Below, in pieces: positions 25,296 to 36,599 of a DNA stretch of 64,000 nt; the stretch's first letter is position 1, and every line of letters begins with the position of its first letter. Made by a program: the position numbers and the translations under genes. The stretch comes from Tetmemena sp. SeJ-2015 (lineage: Eukaryota; Ciliophora; Spirotrichea; Sporadotrichida; Oxytrichidae). Below the pieces are notes generated by a model that was not told where the DNA came from, did not search any database, and worked only from the letters and a program-made list of their open reading frames with translations. Where the stretch lies: the NCBI GenBank assembly GCA_027382625.1, contig JAJKFJ010021607.1, positions 25,755 to 89,754 of the forward strand, given 5' to 3'.

Positions 25296-27496
25296 ATGAA
25301 TAATAACTAAAATTCTAAGAGCCCCCCATCGCTGATTTCCTCTCTCGTAGAAAAACCAAATCCAAAAAGCAATTATCTAACAATAATAGAAGAAGATAGC
25401 GAAGACCAAGAAATCAATATTCTAACTATAGATGAAGCTATAGAAAAAGCAGGAGATTTTGGCAGATACTATAATTATAATTATGAATGATTGATTAAAA
25501 CTGAATAATTTATTTTGTAAAAGTTGTCTCTGATTTTCGGGATATTGTTAATCTGCAATAACTGCTTCTTTGTCTATAATATCGCGGTGTTTCAGTATTT
25601 CCCTCAATTTCAATGCTAAATTCCTAACTCAAACTTATGGGAGTCTTGTAATAGAGAAAAAGCCTGCTCTTTACCAAGAGATTAATGGAAACCTGATTAC
25701 TCAAGCAGGAGTAGTCTCCGAAATTGGGTAGAATATCTTGATCTCTACTGCCGACCTCAATCTGATTTGGAGCTTTTAGGGACGTGGTTTCTAGCAGGCA
25801 TACTTTTCTGCATGATTTTCATTGTTCCACTTAGTGATGCCTATGGAAGAAAACCGCTTTTAGTTGTCAACGCAGCACTTGGAACAATTAAATTCCAAAA
25901 TAATATGTCTATAGTAATTTGATACGTGATGTATAAATAATTAAGTTTTACTTTTAAAATAGCAATTAATTTTTTGAAGAATTATTATTTTTAAATCTGC
26001 CATTAATTTTGTGATTTTAATATGTTTCTACTTTCTTCACAATTAAATGAAATAAAGACTATTTTTCTTAAATTAAAGATTTTTTACAAAATCTCTACTG
26101 AAATTTTGAGAAGCTTTGTTATTATTTGCATCTTTTTCAAAATTTATCTTAGTTATTAAGTTCCTCTGGAAGAAAAATAATTAATTCTCCCATTTTCTGT
26201 TTAATTAAGGATTTAAATAGCTTAGGGCTCTTTACTATGTTTTAGCTTTATTTAAAATGGGAAGTTAAATAAATAATTTAGCTCGCTGTCTAGTTACTAT
26301 ATTTTGATGTTCTTAATGGGTATTGGATCTGCTTTAAATCCTTGTGTGGGTTCAGTTTACATTATAGAAGTGTTTTCAAAAAAGCATTAAACATTTGTGA
26401 TTACACTCTCCTAGATTTTAATATATTTACTTATAATGAATTGATGCTCTATAATTTAATTATAGATAGGGGAAGGAATCCCTACAATTCTAGCTCCTAT
26501 TTACTTCATGACAGTAAGTTAAAGATGGGAGCCACTCATTTATCTGGGAACTTTCTTAAGTCTAATCTCCACACTCATGCTTCCTTGGATCAAGGAGTCG
26601 CCTAGATACTTACATTCAGTGGGAAAATCAAAAGAAGCGCTCATCATTCTCAGAGAAATAAACTAAGTCAATGGTGGTCAGCTTCAATAAGAAGATCATC
26701 TAGACAAAAATCAAATTCCAAAAGCAAATTAAAATCGAAGATGCTCAAAGTTAAAGGAAGTGGTAGGATTTTTAAAGGATCTTAAATTCTTCACAAACTT
26801 TTTGATAATCGCATATCTGTGGATCACTATATTTTACAGCTTTTATCTTATGAACTTCTCTCTCTCAAACATTAATATATTAAGGAAATAACTAATGGAT
26901 ATTTTTATGAATAATAAATATTAGTTGATTAAGATATACATTTTTAGTTAAGATGCTAAGATAATAATTTGTGAGTAAATAGTTTTATGTAATTTGAACA
27001 TGGAAGGAGACATAAACTTTAATTCACTACTTTAAGGGATTGGAATGATGCTGTCCTCTTTGGTAGCAGCCCCAATTATATATAGACTGGGAAACAAAAT
27101 ATCGCTTTTGGTTTTCTTATCTACAGCTTGCATTGCCTGTATGCTATACATATTTATTCCAGATAAGTCAAATGTCCTTGTGTCTACTATAGTGTTTATT
27201 GCAAGACTAAGCACACGCCCTTGCTTTATCATAGCATTCATTAGCAGTAATGAGCTTTTCCCGCCTGAAGTTAGGTCTTCACTTTTGGGGATTTGCAACA
27301 TTATAACGAGAAGTCTTTGTATAACAGCACCTATTGTAGCTTATTAAATTAAAAATTAATTCAAATGTTAGCTAACTTGAAAGATCCAATTCCTTTTTAT
27401 GTATATGGAATCATGACTTTAATATCAGGCTTAATTTTTTAGTTTTTGCATTTAGAGCCTACTAAAGAAAAACATTCCAAGAATTAAACAGTCTGA
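25296..27496 (+). CDS. MFS transporter, SLC22/sugar-porter type (copy 1)
   Basis: Five elements must leave (TGAAT 25484, AAT 25886-26218, TAGAT 26412-26467, AACAT 26868-27001, TAGCT 27337-27373), giving 546 residues, a normal MFS length. Visible landmarks: a cytosolic N-terminus, KAGDFGRYYNYN, the extracellular Cys-rich loop between TM1 and TM2 typical of organic-cation-type carriers, motif A in SDAYGRKPLL, LNPCVGSVYIIE, PWIKESPRYL after TM6, then LFPPEVRSSLLGICN (matching the conserved late motif) and about 12 hydrophobic segments. Likely an organic solute/H+ or facilitated carrier; substrate unknown. Its close paralogue is at 33828-36302. Confidence 0.85.
25484..25506. other. candidate IES (pointer TGAAT) in MFS copy 1
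   Basis: 18 bp removed, including TGA 25488-25490 at the join; same phase, before TM1. Confidence 0.55.
25886..26218. other. IES about 330 bp in MFS copy 1
   Basis: Non-coding AT-rich block between GTI and AQGSLLCFSFI; copy 2 has continuous GTIVQGAFLVF here. AAT gives the right phase; a longer TTAAAT pair (25888/26213) is off by one. The block is certain, the exact pointer is not. Confidence 0.75.
26412..26467. other. IES (pointer TAGAT) in MFS copy 1
   Basis: 51 bp removed; gives VITLSQIGEGIPTILAPIY, as in copy 2 (VITLSQIGEG), which has no insertion here. Confidence 0.85.
26868..27001. other. IES (pointer AACAT) in MFS copy 1
   Basis: 129 bp removed; gives FSLSNMEGDINFNSLLQG. The homologous site in copy 2 also carries a 129-bp element. 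Confidence 0.9.
27337..27373. other. IES (pointer TAGCT) in MFS copy 1
   Basis: 32 bp removed; gives APIVANLKDPIPFYVYG and the phase to the stop. Confidence 0.85.
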
Positions 27497-28641
27497 TATA
27501 AAAGTAAAGTTTGACCAGTAAAGGATTAAATTACAATACTGGATATATTCTGTTAAATTCTCTATTTTTGTTATAACTCATATTCTCTTTCATTGACTTT
27601 TTTATTTAAAATAATTGATAAAACAAACAATTCAAACAGCTTTTAATTTAAGATAAAATTAAATAAATATTATGGGAATTAGGAAATCTTAAGGTATTGA
27701 AAAAAAACCTTTATAATTATAACAAATGGATTGAGTCTAGCAATGACTAATTTTAAGGTATTGATTTATAGGTCTAATGATATTCCTTAAAGGGTTGTAA
27801 TCATTATTATTTTTAATTATACATTAAATTTAATTTCCTTCAGAACTAACTCTCAAACTCTTTAAATTTAGGTGTGTAAATTTTATAATATATTTCAATT
27901 TATTTTTGATGGCATGATCATTATCTTTTATAGGCTCCAATTAAAAGGTACTGGCTCCATATCCATGTGGAGAAACACCAATTTGAAAAAAGCAGTTAAT
28001 CTCCTATAAATTTGGGGCTATCATAGCCTTACCATACATTTCTAATTATTCACTTTTTATAATCTCACAACAAATCAATAAATAAACCAAAGATGCAATT
28101 GATAGTGGTTTGATTGCAACTGTCTTTGGTATGCTTATTAGTGGTTTATTTTTTAATTATTAATTTTAGATTTAAATAAAATTTTTATAATTAATATCCT
28201 ATTTAGATATTTATTTTTGCTAACTTTAATTTGCAAAATTAAACTCATAGAAAAACTAGAAATGAAAACAATCTCTTGAAAAGCCAACAATCATTGACTC
28301 AAAATTCATTCTAAAACACATTGAAGCTTTTGTAGTTAGGAGTAGATTTATTAGCAAAAGTAAAACGCAAAGCAGAATTAGGATCATCGCAGGGGCTCTG
28401 ATCCTTAGATTAATCTTATTTTTCACTATCTTATATTTTATATTAATTTATTTTAAGTCAATTAAGACAAATATTATACTATAAATCAAGTTATATGCTA
28501 AGATTAAGTTAGGTTCTGAATGCAGATAGAGACAATTAAATATGGACTTAAAATGCCTTTATCTAAAATTAACTAAAATATTGTACAGAGAGATAAATAA
28601 GTAAAGATTTAATTTAAGTTTTCTCTTCACTTATTGATTTC
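27497..28641. other. unresolved region with possible coding segments
   Basis: Mostly AT-rich. A + strand stretch near 28003-28160 reads as a membrane-protein fragment (FGAIIALPYISNYSLFI ... SGLIATVFGMLISGLF). Another near 28270-28450 reads as basic then hydrophobic (KHIEAFVVRSRFISKSK). They could be MDSs of a further interrupted gene. I could not join them or find ends. Confidence 0.35.
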
Positions 28642-31393
28642 TCATATCCGATTTTTAAAAATAAAGAAAAATGTATTTTAGATAATATTTAAAATTCTAC
28701 AATGAAAAAAAATTTGTTTTTAAAATTTAAAGAATATTATATTATTCTTTTATTTTTTTAATTGTATAATTTTCCATATTTTATTAGTAAAATATATGTT
28801 AGTCTTATCAAAATAGAATATATAAATTTATCTTTTATTAAGCTAAAATTAATAGGAATTAACTTTAGATTTGGAACCATTACCCTGCTTGCATTGAGCA
28901 GGCAACTTTTTAGTCTTCTTGAGTGATGTTTGAGCTTTCTTTGAAAGCTTGGAAGCATTTCCTGACAAAAGTAAATAGTTTAAATCCTCCTTCTCAATCT
29001 CAGCCCTATAATATAATTAATGCTATTAAATACTACCTTTTCTGGTTTCTCAAATTCTTTCTCTCTTTCTTGTCTGCAGTCTTCTTTGTTCTCTTCTTAG
29101 ACAACAGGGTGTTTTATAAGGACTCTAGGAGGCCCTTGTACTCTCTGATGGCGGGAGAAGGTTCCTTGGAACTAGCAGACTTAGCTTCCTATAAGTCAGT
29201 TGCTTGCACTTATGTCTGATTAGTGTTCAAAGTGTCTGCTTGTTGAAAGTTGTTTTGATAGGAAGGAATTTGAGCTGCCTGATGATCTCCGTCTGGAGTG
29301 AGAGAATTCGTCAGCAAATTACCTCTCTTTTAGGACTTAGAAGACTTAGAGCCAACTTTTGAAGTGGCCTAAGGGAGTTAAGTCTGTGTGAGATGCGCCT
29401 GATCTGCATATACTCTGGTGATGTTGAACACTATAAGAAGCAATTTATTAAACTTTAACCACTTTCCTTGAATTCAAACCCATAGTCTGCTGCTGATCTT
29501 GTTAAGTAGGTATCATGCTGAGTTGCTGTTGATGAAGTTGATGCTGCTGTTGTTGAAGTAGTTGGGGCTGAAAGTTATCAGCTTTAAAATCTCTTCTCTG
29601 GAAAAGGTTCTCTTCTCTTTTGATATGTGGATCGAAATCTGCTTGCCTTCTCTGCCGTTTGGTCCCTCCTTTCTTAATTTGTTCTTTGTCCACCTTAGGC
29701 AAAAGAGGCTTTCGTTGCTTTTACCAAAATAGTTTATAAGTATGGCAATTTAAAACCCTCTCTTGTTCTTTATCTGCTCTCGTTTGTTTGATTGAGGAAC
29801 AAATAAATCATCATCCTCCACTTCTTAGTTCTTCTTTAAAAAAATTAGTTTACAATAGTTTTAAAAGATTTAATTAATTAAAGAAGGAAGTATTCTATAT
29901 TTAATACTAATCCCTTAGATCAATAATCACATAATGATCTATGGCAGATATAAATTTATTTATATATATGGAACAGCAAGATAAAAATTTAACCCATAAA
30001 AATAGAATAGAAGCTTAAAGGTTGATTAATTATTAGATTTTAGGATTTTTTTTTGGTTGAATTTTCCATAATGAAATTTTATATGTTCTTGTTAAGCTAC
30101 TGTTTTCTGACGTACTTCCTCTTAGGTCTGCTCTCAACTTAGAGTACAGCTTGCTAGGCTTCACCTTCTATCTAATTCTGCTAGTAAACAAGAGAGTTAG
30201 ATTCCACAGATGGCATGACAGCCTGGTTCTGGTCTTGAGAAGGGTTTTTCTTTGCTTTGGGACTTCTATGGACAGCCTTTCCTCTTCCTCTTCTCTTCTT
30301 GGGTTCTTACTTTTGCTCAGGATTTATTGGAATTCTGATCAAAATATAAATTTAGCAATGATCTTGTATCTTGTGGTTTTTGGTCCAAGTCTTGTACCCT
30401 CGTTCAAGTCTCCGAGAAAGTCTGGCAAGAATTACTGTGGCAGCTATTGCTGGTAGTAATGCTCATCGATCCCGCCATTCTTGTTTTCCTCTTACTCAAT
30501 ATTTTTAACTTCCTCAGCGATAGCAGGCTTCACTTCTTGTGATTGATGATGAGTCTTTTTGTTGCCAAGTGTCTTTTTCAAATAGACCATCAACCCTTGA
30601 CAAAAGTTAGTGTGCTCATAATAAATTAATTAGAGACTGAGTACTCCTTTAGAGTCTCGTCAGTCTTCCATTTTAGGAACTGAAAAATGTATTATCTACT
30701 TCTATATATTCCATACCTTGATATGATTGTAAGCAGCTGTGCAAGCAAGTTCAACCTCAACAATTTTGGACTTCAAGATTTTCTCAAAAGATTTGTCAGG
30801 CTCGAGCGAAGAAAGAAGTTCCTCACACTTCAACATGAAATAGGTTTCATCCGCAGCAACCTCGCCGTTGTAGATACTCTCAAGTTGTTCTTAAACCTCA
30901 GCCAAAAAAGTCTGGATCATCTCGCTTTTGAGTTTGTATTAACAAAATTGATTCCTCAAAGAGTTTAAAATGAAATCCTAAGTCTTGTTTCGAGAGTTGC
31001 TCAAACTCAAAAGCATAAACAGAGTTCGGTAACTCTAACAAAAGCCACCCACAACTGAGTTAAGATGCTCTTTCAAGATGCTTTTCATAACAGAGATTCT
31101 CTAAAAATGGTTTAGAAAGGAAAATTTACTTCAAACTTCATTCTCAGCCAATCGCAAGCTTTAGTGGTGATGAACTCATTTAGGATCAACAAAAAGTCTT
31201 TTGGAGCTAGTTCAGTTTCTTTGCAATCCTCAAATGCCTTTTCTCAAAAAAATGAGATGAGAGTCTGTTCATCAAAGGGGTTTTGCTGTGCGTTAGGGCT
31301 TTAATGTATAATTGAAGCAAAGGGATTCAAAGAATTTGCAGAGAGTTTGGCTTCTTCGAAGTCTTGTGACTCAAGTTGAGCTAAGGAGAGCAT
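28642..31393 (-). CDS. hypothetical protein with AT-hook, two introns and IESs
   Basis: Start at CAT 31391-31393. The N-terminal about 300 residues are globular and helical (for example SFEKILKSKIVEVELACTAA, HTNFCQGLMVYLKKTLG) and not recognised. Then come an AT-hook-like block KKRRGRGKAVHR, an acidic run, a Gln-rich stretch and a basic Lys/Ser-rich tail (ASKLSKKAQTSLKKTKKLPA). GT-AG introns at 30680-30716 (37 nt, ends TTTTTCAG) and 29006-29036 (31 nt) splice in frame. IESs: AAATG 31232/31250, GTTCTT 29828/30085, a probable one near 29720-29760, and at least one more near 30950-31110. The formal TGA at 28642-28644 follows an AT-rich tail, so the true end may be near 28850. Confidence 0.6.
29006..29036 (-). 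other. spliceosomal intron, 31 nt
   Basis: On the minus strand it reads GTAGTA...TTATAG and removal joins ...CAG AAA AG to G GCT GAG, giving QKRAEIEKED in frame. No long direct repeat flanks it, so an intron is preferred over an IES. Confidence 0.7.
29828..30090. other. IES (pointer GTTCTT / AAGAAC)
   Basis: 257 bp removed from the minus-strand AT-hook gene; joins RKQQLNKN to QEVEDDDLFVPQ in phase. Confidence 0.8.
30680..30716 (-). other. spliceosomal intron, 37 nt
   Basis: Minus-strand GTATGG...TTTTTCAG with a pyrimidine tract before the acceptor. Removal gives YNHIK-FLKWKTDETL in frame. Confidence 0.75.
31232..31254. other. candidate IES (pointer AAATG / CATTT)
   Basis: 18 bp removed, including an in-frame TGA; gives TLISFEDCKETELAPKDF. 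Confidence 0.68.
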
Positions 31394-31885
31394 TCTATCA
31401 GAAAAACAAAAGATGTTTTCAATTGTAAAAAAATAAATGTTTCTTTAACTTTATTTTAGATGATAGTATGAATTTATTTACTTTATTATAACTCGATTTG
31501 AATAAAAATTCTATTTTGAAACTTATTCATTTCATCTTTTACGAAATTTAATATTCTAGGTAAGTTTTGTAGCTAGTTGTAAAGAATTCGTTTCCCTCTG
31601 GTGCGTATATTGCACTTTTACTCCTTATTTGTCTTTTATTATTTGCAAGATAAGACTATCCACTCTTAAGATTCATTATCTTACTATAAAAGAATAATTT
31701 TCGCCATTTATATCTTGTCCCACATATTTGAGTAGTCTGAATAATTTTCAACATGATATATTGATCTCTCACTTTCCTAGAGTGCTTCGTAAAGCTCACC
31801 TGTATTCTATTTTTCTAAGAGAGGCTTTCTAGTTTTCCAAGCCATCTAAGTGTTATAAAATTGGCTTTCCTATGAAGCAAATAAA

Positions 31886-33678
31886 TCAAAAGAAGCTTTT
31901 AGTGTTGACTAGAGTTCTTTAATAGTGGAGTTCTTTTTTCCAAAAGCATTCTTTTTCAGATGAATCATAAAGAAAATAAATAAATAGATGAGCAAAGGAA
32001 GCTGCTTCTGTATCCTGATGAGCTAAGAATCTGCTCTTTGGATTAGGAAATATTTTGTCAATAGTGAGCTTGAAAGCATCATCGAGCATTCGAGGGAGGA
32101 GAGTCCTTAGCAGTTACGAACTCTCATCAAGACACGGGTTAGTGTTGCACTCGATGAGCCACACATTGAAATCTTAGTCAATAATGAAATCAAATCCGAA
32201 TATTTCGAAACAGTGTTTTCTATTGTCAGCATTAAGTTTCGTTTTAATAGAATCAAAAACCCTTGTTGTGATATACTTCATATCTTCAACGAGGTCTGCC
32301 TACACATCTATTTTCACACAGCCCTTGTAATGATCATTTATGTAAGTTTAAAGATCTTGGAATGAAAGCTGATTTCCATCTTCAAACTATCCATAGTCAG
32401 TGGCATTTCTTTGCACTGCGTTATTTGTAAGATGTATGTATTAATCCTCAGTGTTATCAAGTTTGTATTCGGCGCATGTGGTTCTCAAATACCCTTCTCT
32501 AAATTTAAATAACTGCTAAAATCTTACTTGAAAAAGAAGACGTCCATATCTTGGTTCACTAAAGTCCAAACTCTTATGTCAAATTTTCGCTTGTTTATGA
32601 GCATAGGCCTCTCTATATACTTCTAGATCACAAAGTTTAAACTCTTAGCCAATATTTGAGTTGAGATACTTGAAGCAGTTCCTGGCTTATTATTTATCTC
32701 AATTTGTAAATTCTTCTATTACTACAGATTTCTCTCAAATCTATTTATCTCTTTGGCATAGACAGAAGTAGTTGCTGATTCTATATATCCTCTCATTAGC
32801 TCTTTCATGTTCTTATAAGTTTTAAATACATGAATACCCCTTCCTCGATTCATGGCATTAGTTTTCAGCACCCACATGTTGGCTCCCACGAAATGGCAAA
32901 TAGGGAAAATCAGCTTCTATGGACTATACTTTTAAAAGTGGCCTCTCATCATATACTTTTCTTTTAGATACTTCTCTATTTCTTCAAAAGTCCAGGAGTC
33001 TCTAGAATTACCTAACATTCTCTGGAACTCAATAGCGGCTCTTTTATTTCTCTCAAGTATATCAAAGCAAGATTGAAACTTTCTCAAAGCTAAGTCAAGA
33101 TTAATTGGTTTACCCTCTGGAATGTAAACCTGAAAAGTCAATGGGACATAGTCAAAAACATTCTCATTTTTCGAAGAGAAGTAATGAGAGAGATTTATCA
33201 GCAGATCATCTTTTCTTGTGATCTCATAGTGATGTTCAAAATGATTGACCACTTGTATTTCACTTCCCATTTTTGGATAGTCACATTTTATAGAGCATGG
33301 ACTCCATTTAAATTAAGGAGCAGTAGAAAAAGAAGTCTATTCACTCCACCAGTACCTATTTGATAAAACTCTTTCAACGAGCTTAGAGTTATTCCCTCTT
33401 ATCATCTAGTACTTATAGCCACTTTTCAAAATTGACTTTCCTGAAACTAAGTTAGAACCTAAAACGCTCTATTTTCTTTAATTTGACTCCGTTCTTTTCT
33501 TAAGATATAGTTACCTTGGTTCTTTATAAATTTGCAAAGGTTTGATTTCATTAGAGACTAGATTTCTTTCGAGTTACTCACCATCAGTTTTTTATTTTGA
33601 TAAAATGATCTCATTGATATTTAGAGTTGTGGTGTTATAAAGATTGATGAGTCCAACCATTTTTTCGCTTTTCTTCAT
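31886..33678 (-). CDS. tubulin-tyrosine-ligase-like (TTLL) enzyme
   Basis: 590 residues after one 20-bp excision (AAATA repeats 32487/32507), which gives FSSYLRTTCAEYKL at the right place. TTL-domain landmarks: WSPCSIKCDYPKMGSEIQVV, WVLKTNAMNRGRGIHVFK (about residue 270-285, ATP-binding), VIQKYIERPMLINKRKFDIRVW (about 350-371), YIHLTNNAVQRN, then FDFIIDQDFNVWLIECNTNP with the metal-binding Glu/Asn near residue 503. These enzymes ligate Glu, Gly or Tyr to tubulin tails in cilia and cytoplasm; the subtype cannot be told. Start: ATG of MKKSEKMVGL. A GAAGC pair (31874/31892) brackets the stop, so the somatic protein may be longer toward about 31700. Confidence 0.88.
32487..32511. other. IES (pointer AAATA / TATTT) in TTLL gene
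   Basis: 20 bp removed; gives FSSYLRTTCAEYKLDN, matching the TTL fold order, and the single frame of 590 residues. Confidence 0.85.
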
Positions 33679-33827
33679 CGTCTCTCTTGGAATCCTTTCT
33701 TCTGAGAGTAAATAAATTGGAGTCTCCTCATTAAGCTGAGTTTAAAGTGTTGCAAAAACTAAAAATAGAGTAAGTTGATGAAGTTAAATTTATTCCTGAT
33801 TAAAATAGCATAATTAGCTTAAACTTA

Positions 33828-36302
33828 ATGAAGTAACAAAGGGAAGAAGAAAGTTTTCAGAGCTTGAAAATTGATAAGAACCAAACTAAGATCAATTATC
33901 ATTCCATCAAAGATACAGAGGATTATTAAGAGTAAGATGTAACATCCTTAACATAGAAGAGGCTTTTGAAAAAGCTGGAGGCTTTGGAAAGTACTATAAT
34001 TATAAGGTCTTAAATATAAATGAGATTGATTATAGCTCTACTCTCTGATCTTTGGGATATCATTGATCTCAAATAACTGTTTCCTGATCTATAATATCTC
34101 ACTTTTACAGTCATACCCCCAGTTTTAATGCTTAGACGCTTTATCAAATGATTGGAAATTCTGCGAAAGAGAGAAGGCTTGTTCTCTGGCGAGAAATGAA
34201 TGGAGGCCAGACTACTCGAGCAAATCAAGCATCCACAATTGGGTGAGTAACTTGATCTCTACTGTCGTCCATAATCTGATATTGGCTTTCTGGGAACTTG
34301 CCTCTTTGCTGGAATTCTGTTTAGTATGGTTTTCATCATTCCATTCAGTGACGCATATGGAAGAAGGCCCCTTATGATTTTAAACGCAACTATGGGAACT
34401 ATTGTATAAGGAGCTTTTCTCGTTTTCAACTCACATAAAAAATAAGTTTGACAAATTTATCTCACTCTCGAGCTTTTATATTCTGATGTTCTTGATGGGA
34501 ATATTAGGAGCGTTGAATCCTTGCGTGGGGTACGTATATATAATGGAAATCGTTTAGAAAAAGCACGATACAGCTGTGATAACACTTTCTTAAATTGGTG
34601 AAGGATTCCTTCACTCATAGCTCCATATTTTATATGACGATTGGCAAAAGCTGGGAGCCATTAATCTATGCAGGAACTTTTGTTAGCTTTATATCGATGG
34701 TAATGGTTCCATGGATAAAGGAGTCACCAAGGTATTTGCAGTCCATCGGATATTAAGAAGAAGCAATTTAGATTTTGAGAGAAATTAGTTCAATCAACAA
34801 GGGAAATTTGACTCAAGACGATTATTTATTATGAAATTCAATTTATAAGTATTTATTTCAAAATCCTTTAATCCCAAAATTAATCTGTTAAAGGTTTGTG
34901 TTAATTAAGACAATCTAAGTATTCAAAAAGAAATAGAAATAATCTCATTTTATTATATCTATGATGATTAAGTTTTCTTTATATTAAATATTCGATGATT
35001 AATTATTTTTAACCAACAAATTATTTGGTTTGAACTGTCAACAAATTAGTTCCTCTATTATTATCTTAAGACTTGCAGTATATTTATATATCTTTTGATA
35101 TATATTTCGCCATTTTTTAAATGAAAAAAGTTAAAATAGAGATTAGTTAGAAATTCTACAAGCAGTACCCCAATCCAAAGAGCAAGCTAGAGACAAGTTC
35201 AAGCAAGTAGAAAAATATTTGAGAGAGGGCGTTTTTCTCAGAAACTTCATGATTATGATTATACTATGGATTACAGTTATATACAACTTTTACCTTATGA
35301 ATTACTCTCTAGCAAACAATAAGAAAATTGTAAAGCAATTTATGTTTATTAAAAAAGATAAATCAAAAGAATAGATAAAACTAAAGTGTTGAGGTCATAA
35401 TTTCCTCTGTTTATATTTTCTAATTGCAATCAAAATTATATAAAACATGCAAGGAGATATAAACTTGAATTCTTTACTTCAAGGTTTGGGAATGATGGTG
35501 TCATATGGTATATCAGCGCCTGTGATATAACGATTTGGAATAAAGCTCTCCTTTGTTGTATTCTTTGCAATAGCCTCAGTGTCAGCAGTTTTATACATAG
35601 CCATACCAGACAAATCAGAGATGCTCATTTCAATTTTGGTTTTCTTTGCAAGGCTTGGAATTTGTCCCTGTTACAGTTTAGCATTTATCTGCAGTAATTA
35701 GCTTTTCCCCACAGAAGTTAAGTCAACTCTTTTAGCAATATGCAATATAATAGCTAGAGGAATTTGCATGACGGCACCATTATGAATTGGATATGCTTAC
35801 ATATTTGATTTTAAAATATTATATTTTAAAATTGGTAAATAGTTCCTGATAAACAAAAACAGGCGCTAATTCTTAAATAATATTTTTTTTTATTTCCTAA
35901 TTTCATGGTATAAAAACAATTTTGGTATTATTTTTCTTTCACTATGAACATCATACTACTAGCTTTATCTATATAATAAGATTTGGAGTAAAACTTATAT
36001 ATTTATTTTTGCAAAATAAATTTTTATGATCCAAAACAAATTTTTTTTATTTTGCTTTCAATCACTCAGTAAATTTGAGTATTAAAAAAAATTATAGTTT
36101 TGCATTTTTATACCTTTTTAAATTAGATTTCTCTCATAGTTGTATTCAATATAAATTTGTTCTTACTTTACAGATTTAAAAAGTTGCAAATTTTAAGGAC
36201 CCGTTTCCATTTTACGTATTTGGAGTATTGGCTATTGCTTGCGGAGCTTCCACTCAATTTTTTCAGCTTAAGCCTACGAACTCAAAATACTAAACCGATT
36301 GA
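33828..36302 (+). CDS. MFS transporter, SLC22/sugar-porter type (copy 2)
   Basis: Paralogue of 25296-27496. Matching blocks: KAGGFGKYYNYK, LISNNCFLIYNISLLQ, SDAYGRRPLMILNA, LNPCVGYVYIMEIV, PWIKESPRYLQSIG, NYSLANMQGDINLNSLLQGL, ANFKDPFPFYVFG. Breaks: an unresolved shift at 33935-33960, 34007-34035 (29 nt, intron or IES), a shift near 34240-34262, ATAA 34435/34442, TTC 34606/34610, GATTA 34820/35141, AAACA 35314/35443, and a last one of about 390 bp between 35780 and 36180 whose pointer is uncertain. Joined length is about 520 residues. The number of breaks means a pseudogene cannot be excluded, but the two large joins restore conserved protein exactly. Confidence 0.75.
34007..34035 (+). other. 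29-nt intron or IES in MFS copy 2
   Basis: GTCTTA...TTATAG removed as an intron gives NYKLYSLIFGI; removed as a TCT-pointer IES gives NYKVYSLIFGI. Copy 1 has a different element at this site. Confidence 0.65.
34820..35145. other. IES (pointer GATTA) in MFS copy 2
   Basis: 321 bp removed; gives LTQDDQLEILQAVPQSKEQ in phase. Copy 1 has no insertion here. Confidence 0.82.
35314..35447. other. IES (pointer AAACA) in MFS copy 2
   Basis: 129 bp removed; gives NYSLANMQGDINLNSLLQG. Same position and length as the AACAT element of copy 1, but the interior sequence looks unrelated. Confidence 0.9.
35780..36182. other. IES of about 390 bp in MFS copy 2
   Basis: Non-coding block between ICMTAP and VANFKDPFPFY; homologous to the 32-bp TAGCT element of copy 1. 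TTA (35780/36168) or GCA (35774/36186) have the right phase; the pointer is unsure. Confidence 0.65.
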
Positions 36303-36599
36303 AATATGTTCATTACTTTATTTTTATCATTTAAAAGAACACTCACTAAAAGTAAAAATGATTAAGCTGAGTTTTAGAATCTTTTTTAATTTGAGTTTCT
36401 TCAAAGCTCTTTTCTCAAAATTTAAACAATAAAATTTTAATCAAAAGTTTGGGTCTTTTCATTTATCTTCTAATCCTATAGACGCAAAATGTAATTCTTT
36501 GAGTTTCTTAATTTATTTTTAAAAATTACTTAGTATTTTTGTAAATCATTTAATACTTAAGTTAATTGTAAAATATATAATTTAACAAAATAATTTATT
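36303..36599. other. AT-rich spacer
   Basis: Nothing recognisable between the transporter and the downstream minus-strand gene; the formal reading frame of that gene runs through it to a TGA at 36415-36417. Confidence 0.4.

Noticed and set aside
28923..29219. Plus-strand ORF MMFELSLKAWKHFL...
   Set aside because: It is the shadow of the minus-strand AT-hook gene, whose frame has the Lys/Gln-rich composition, the Gln codons and a clean intron.
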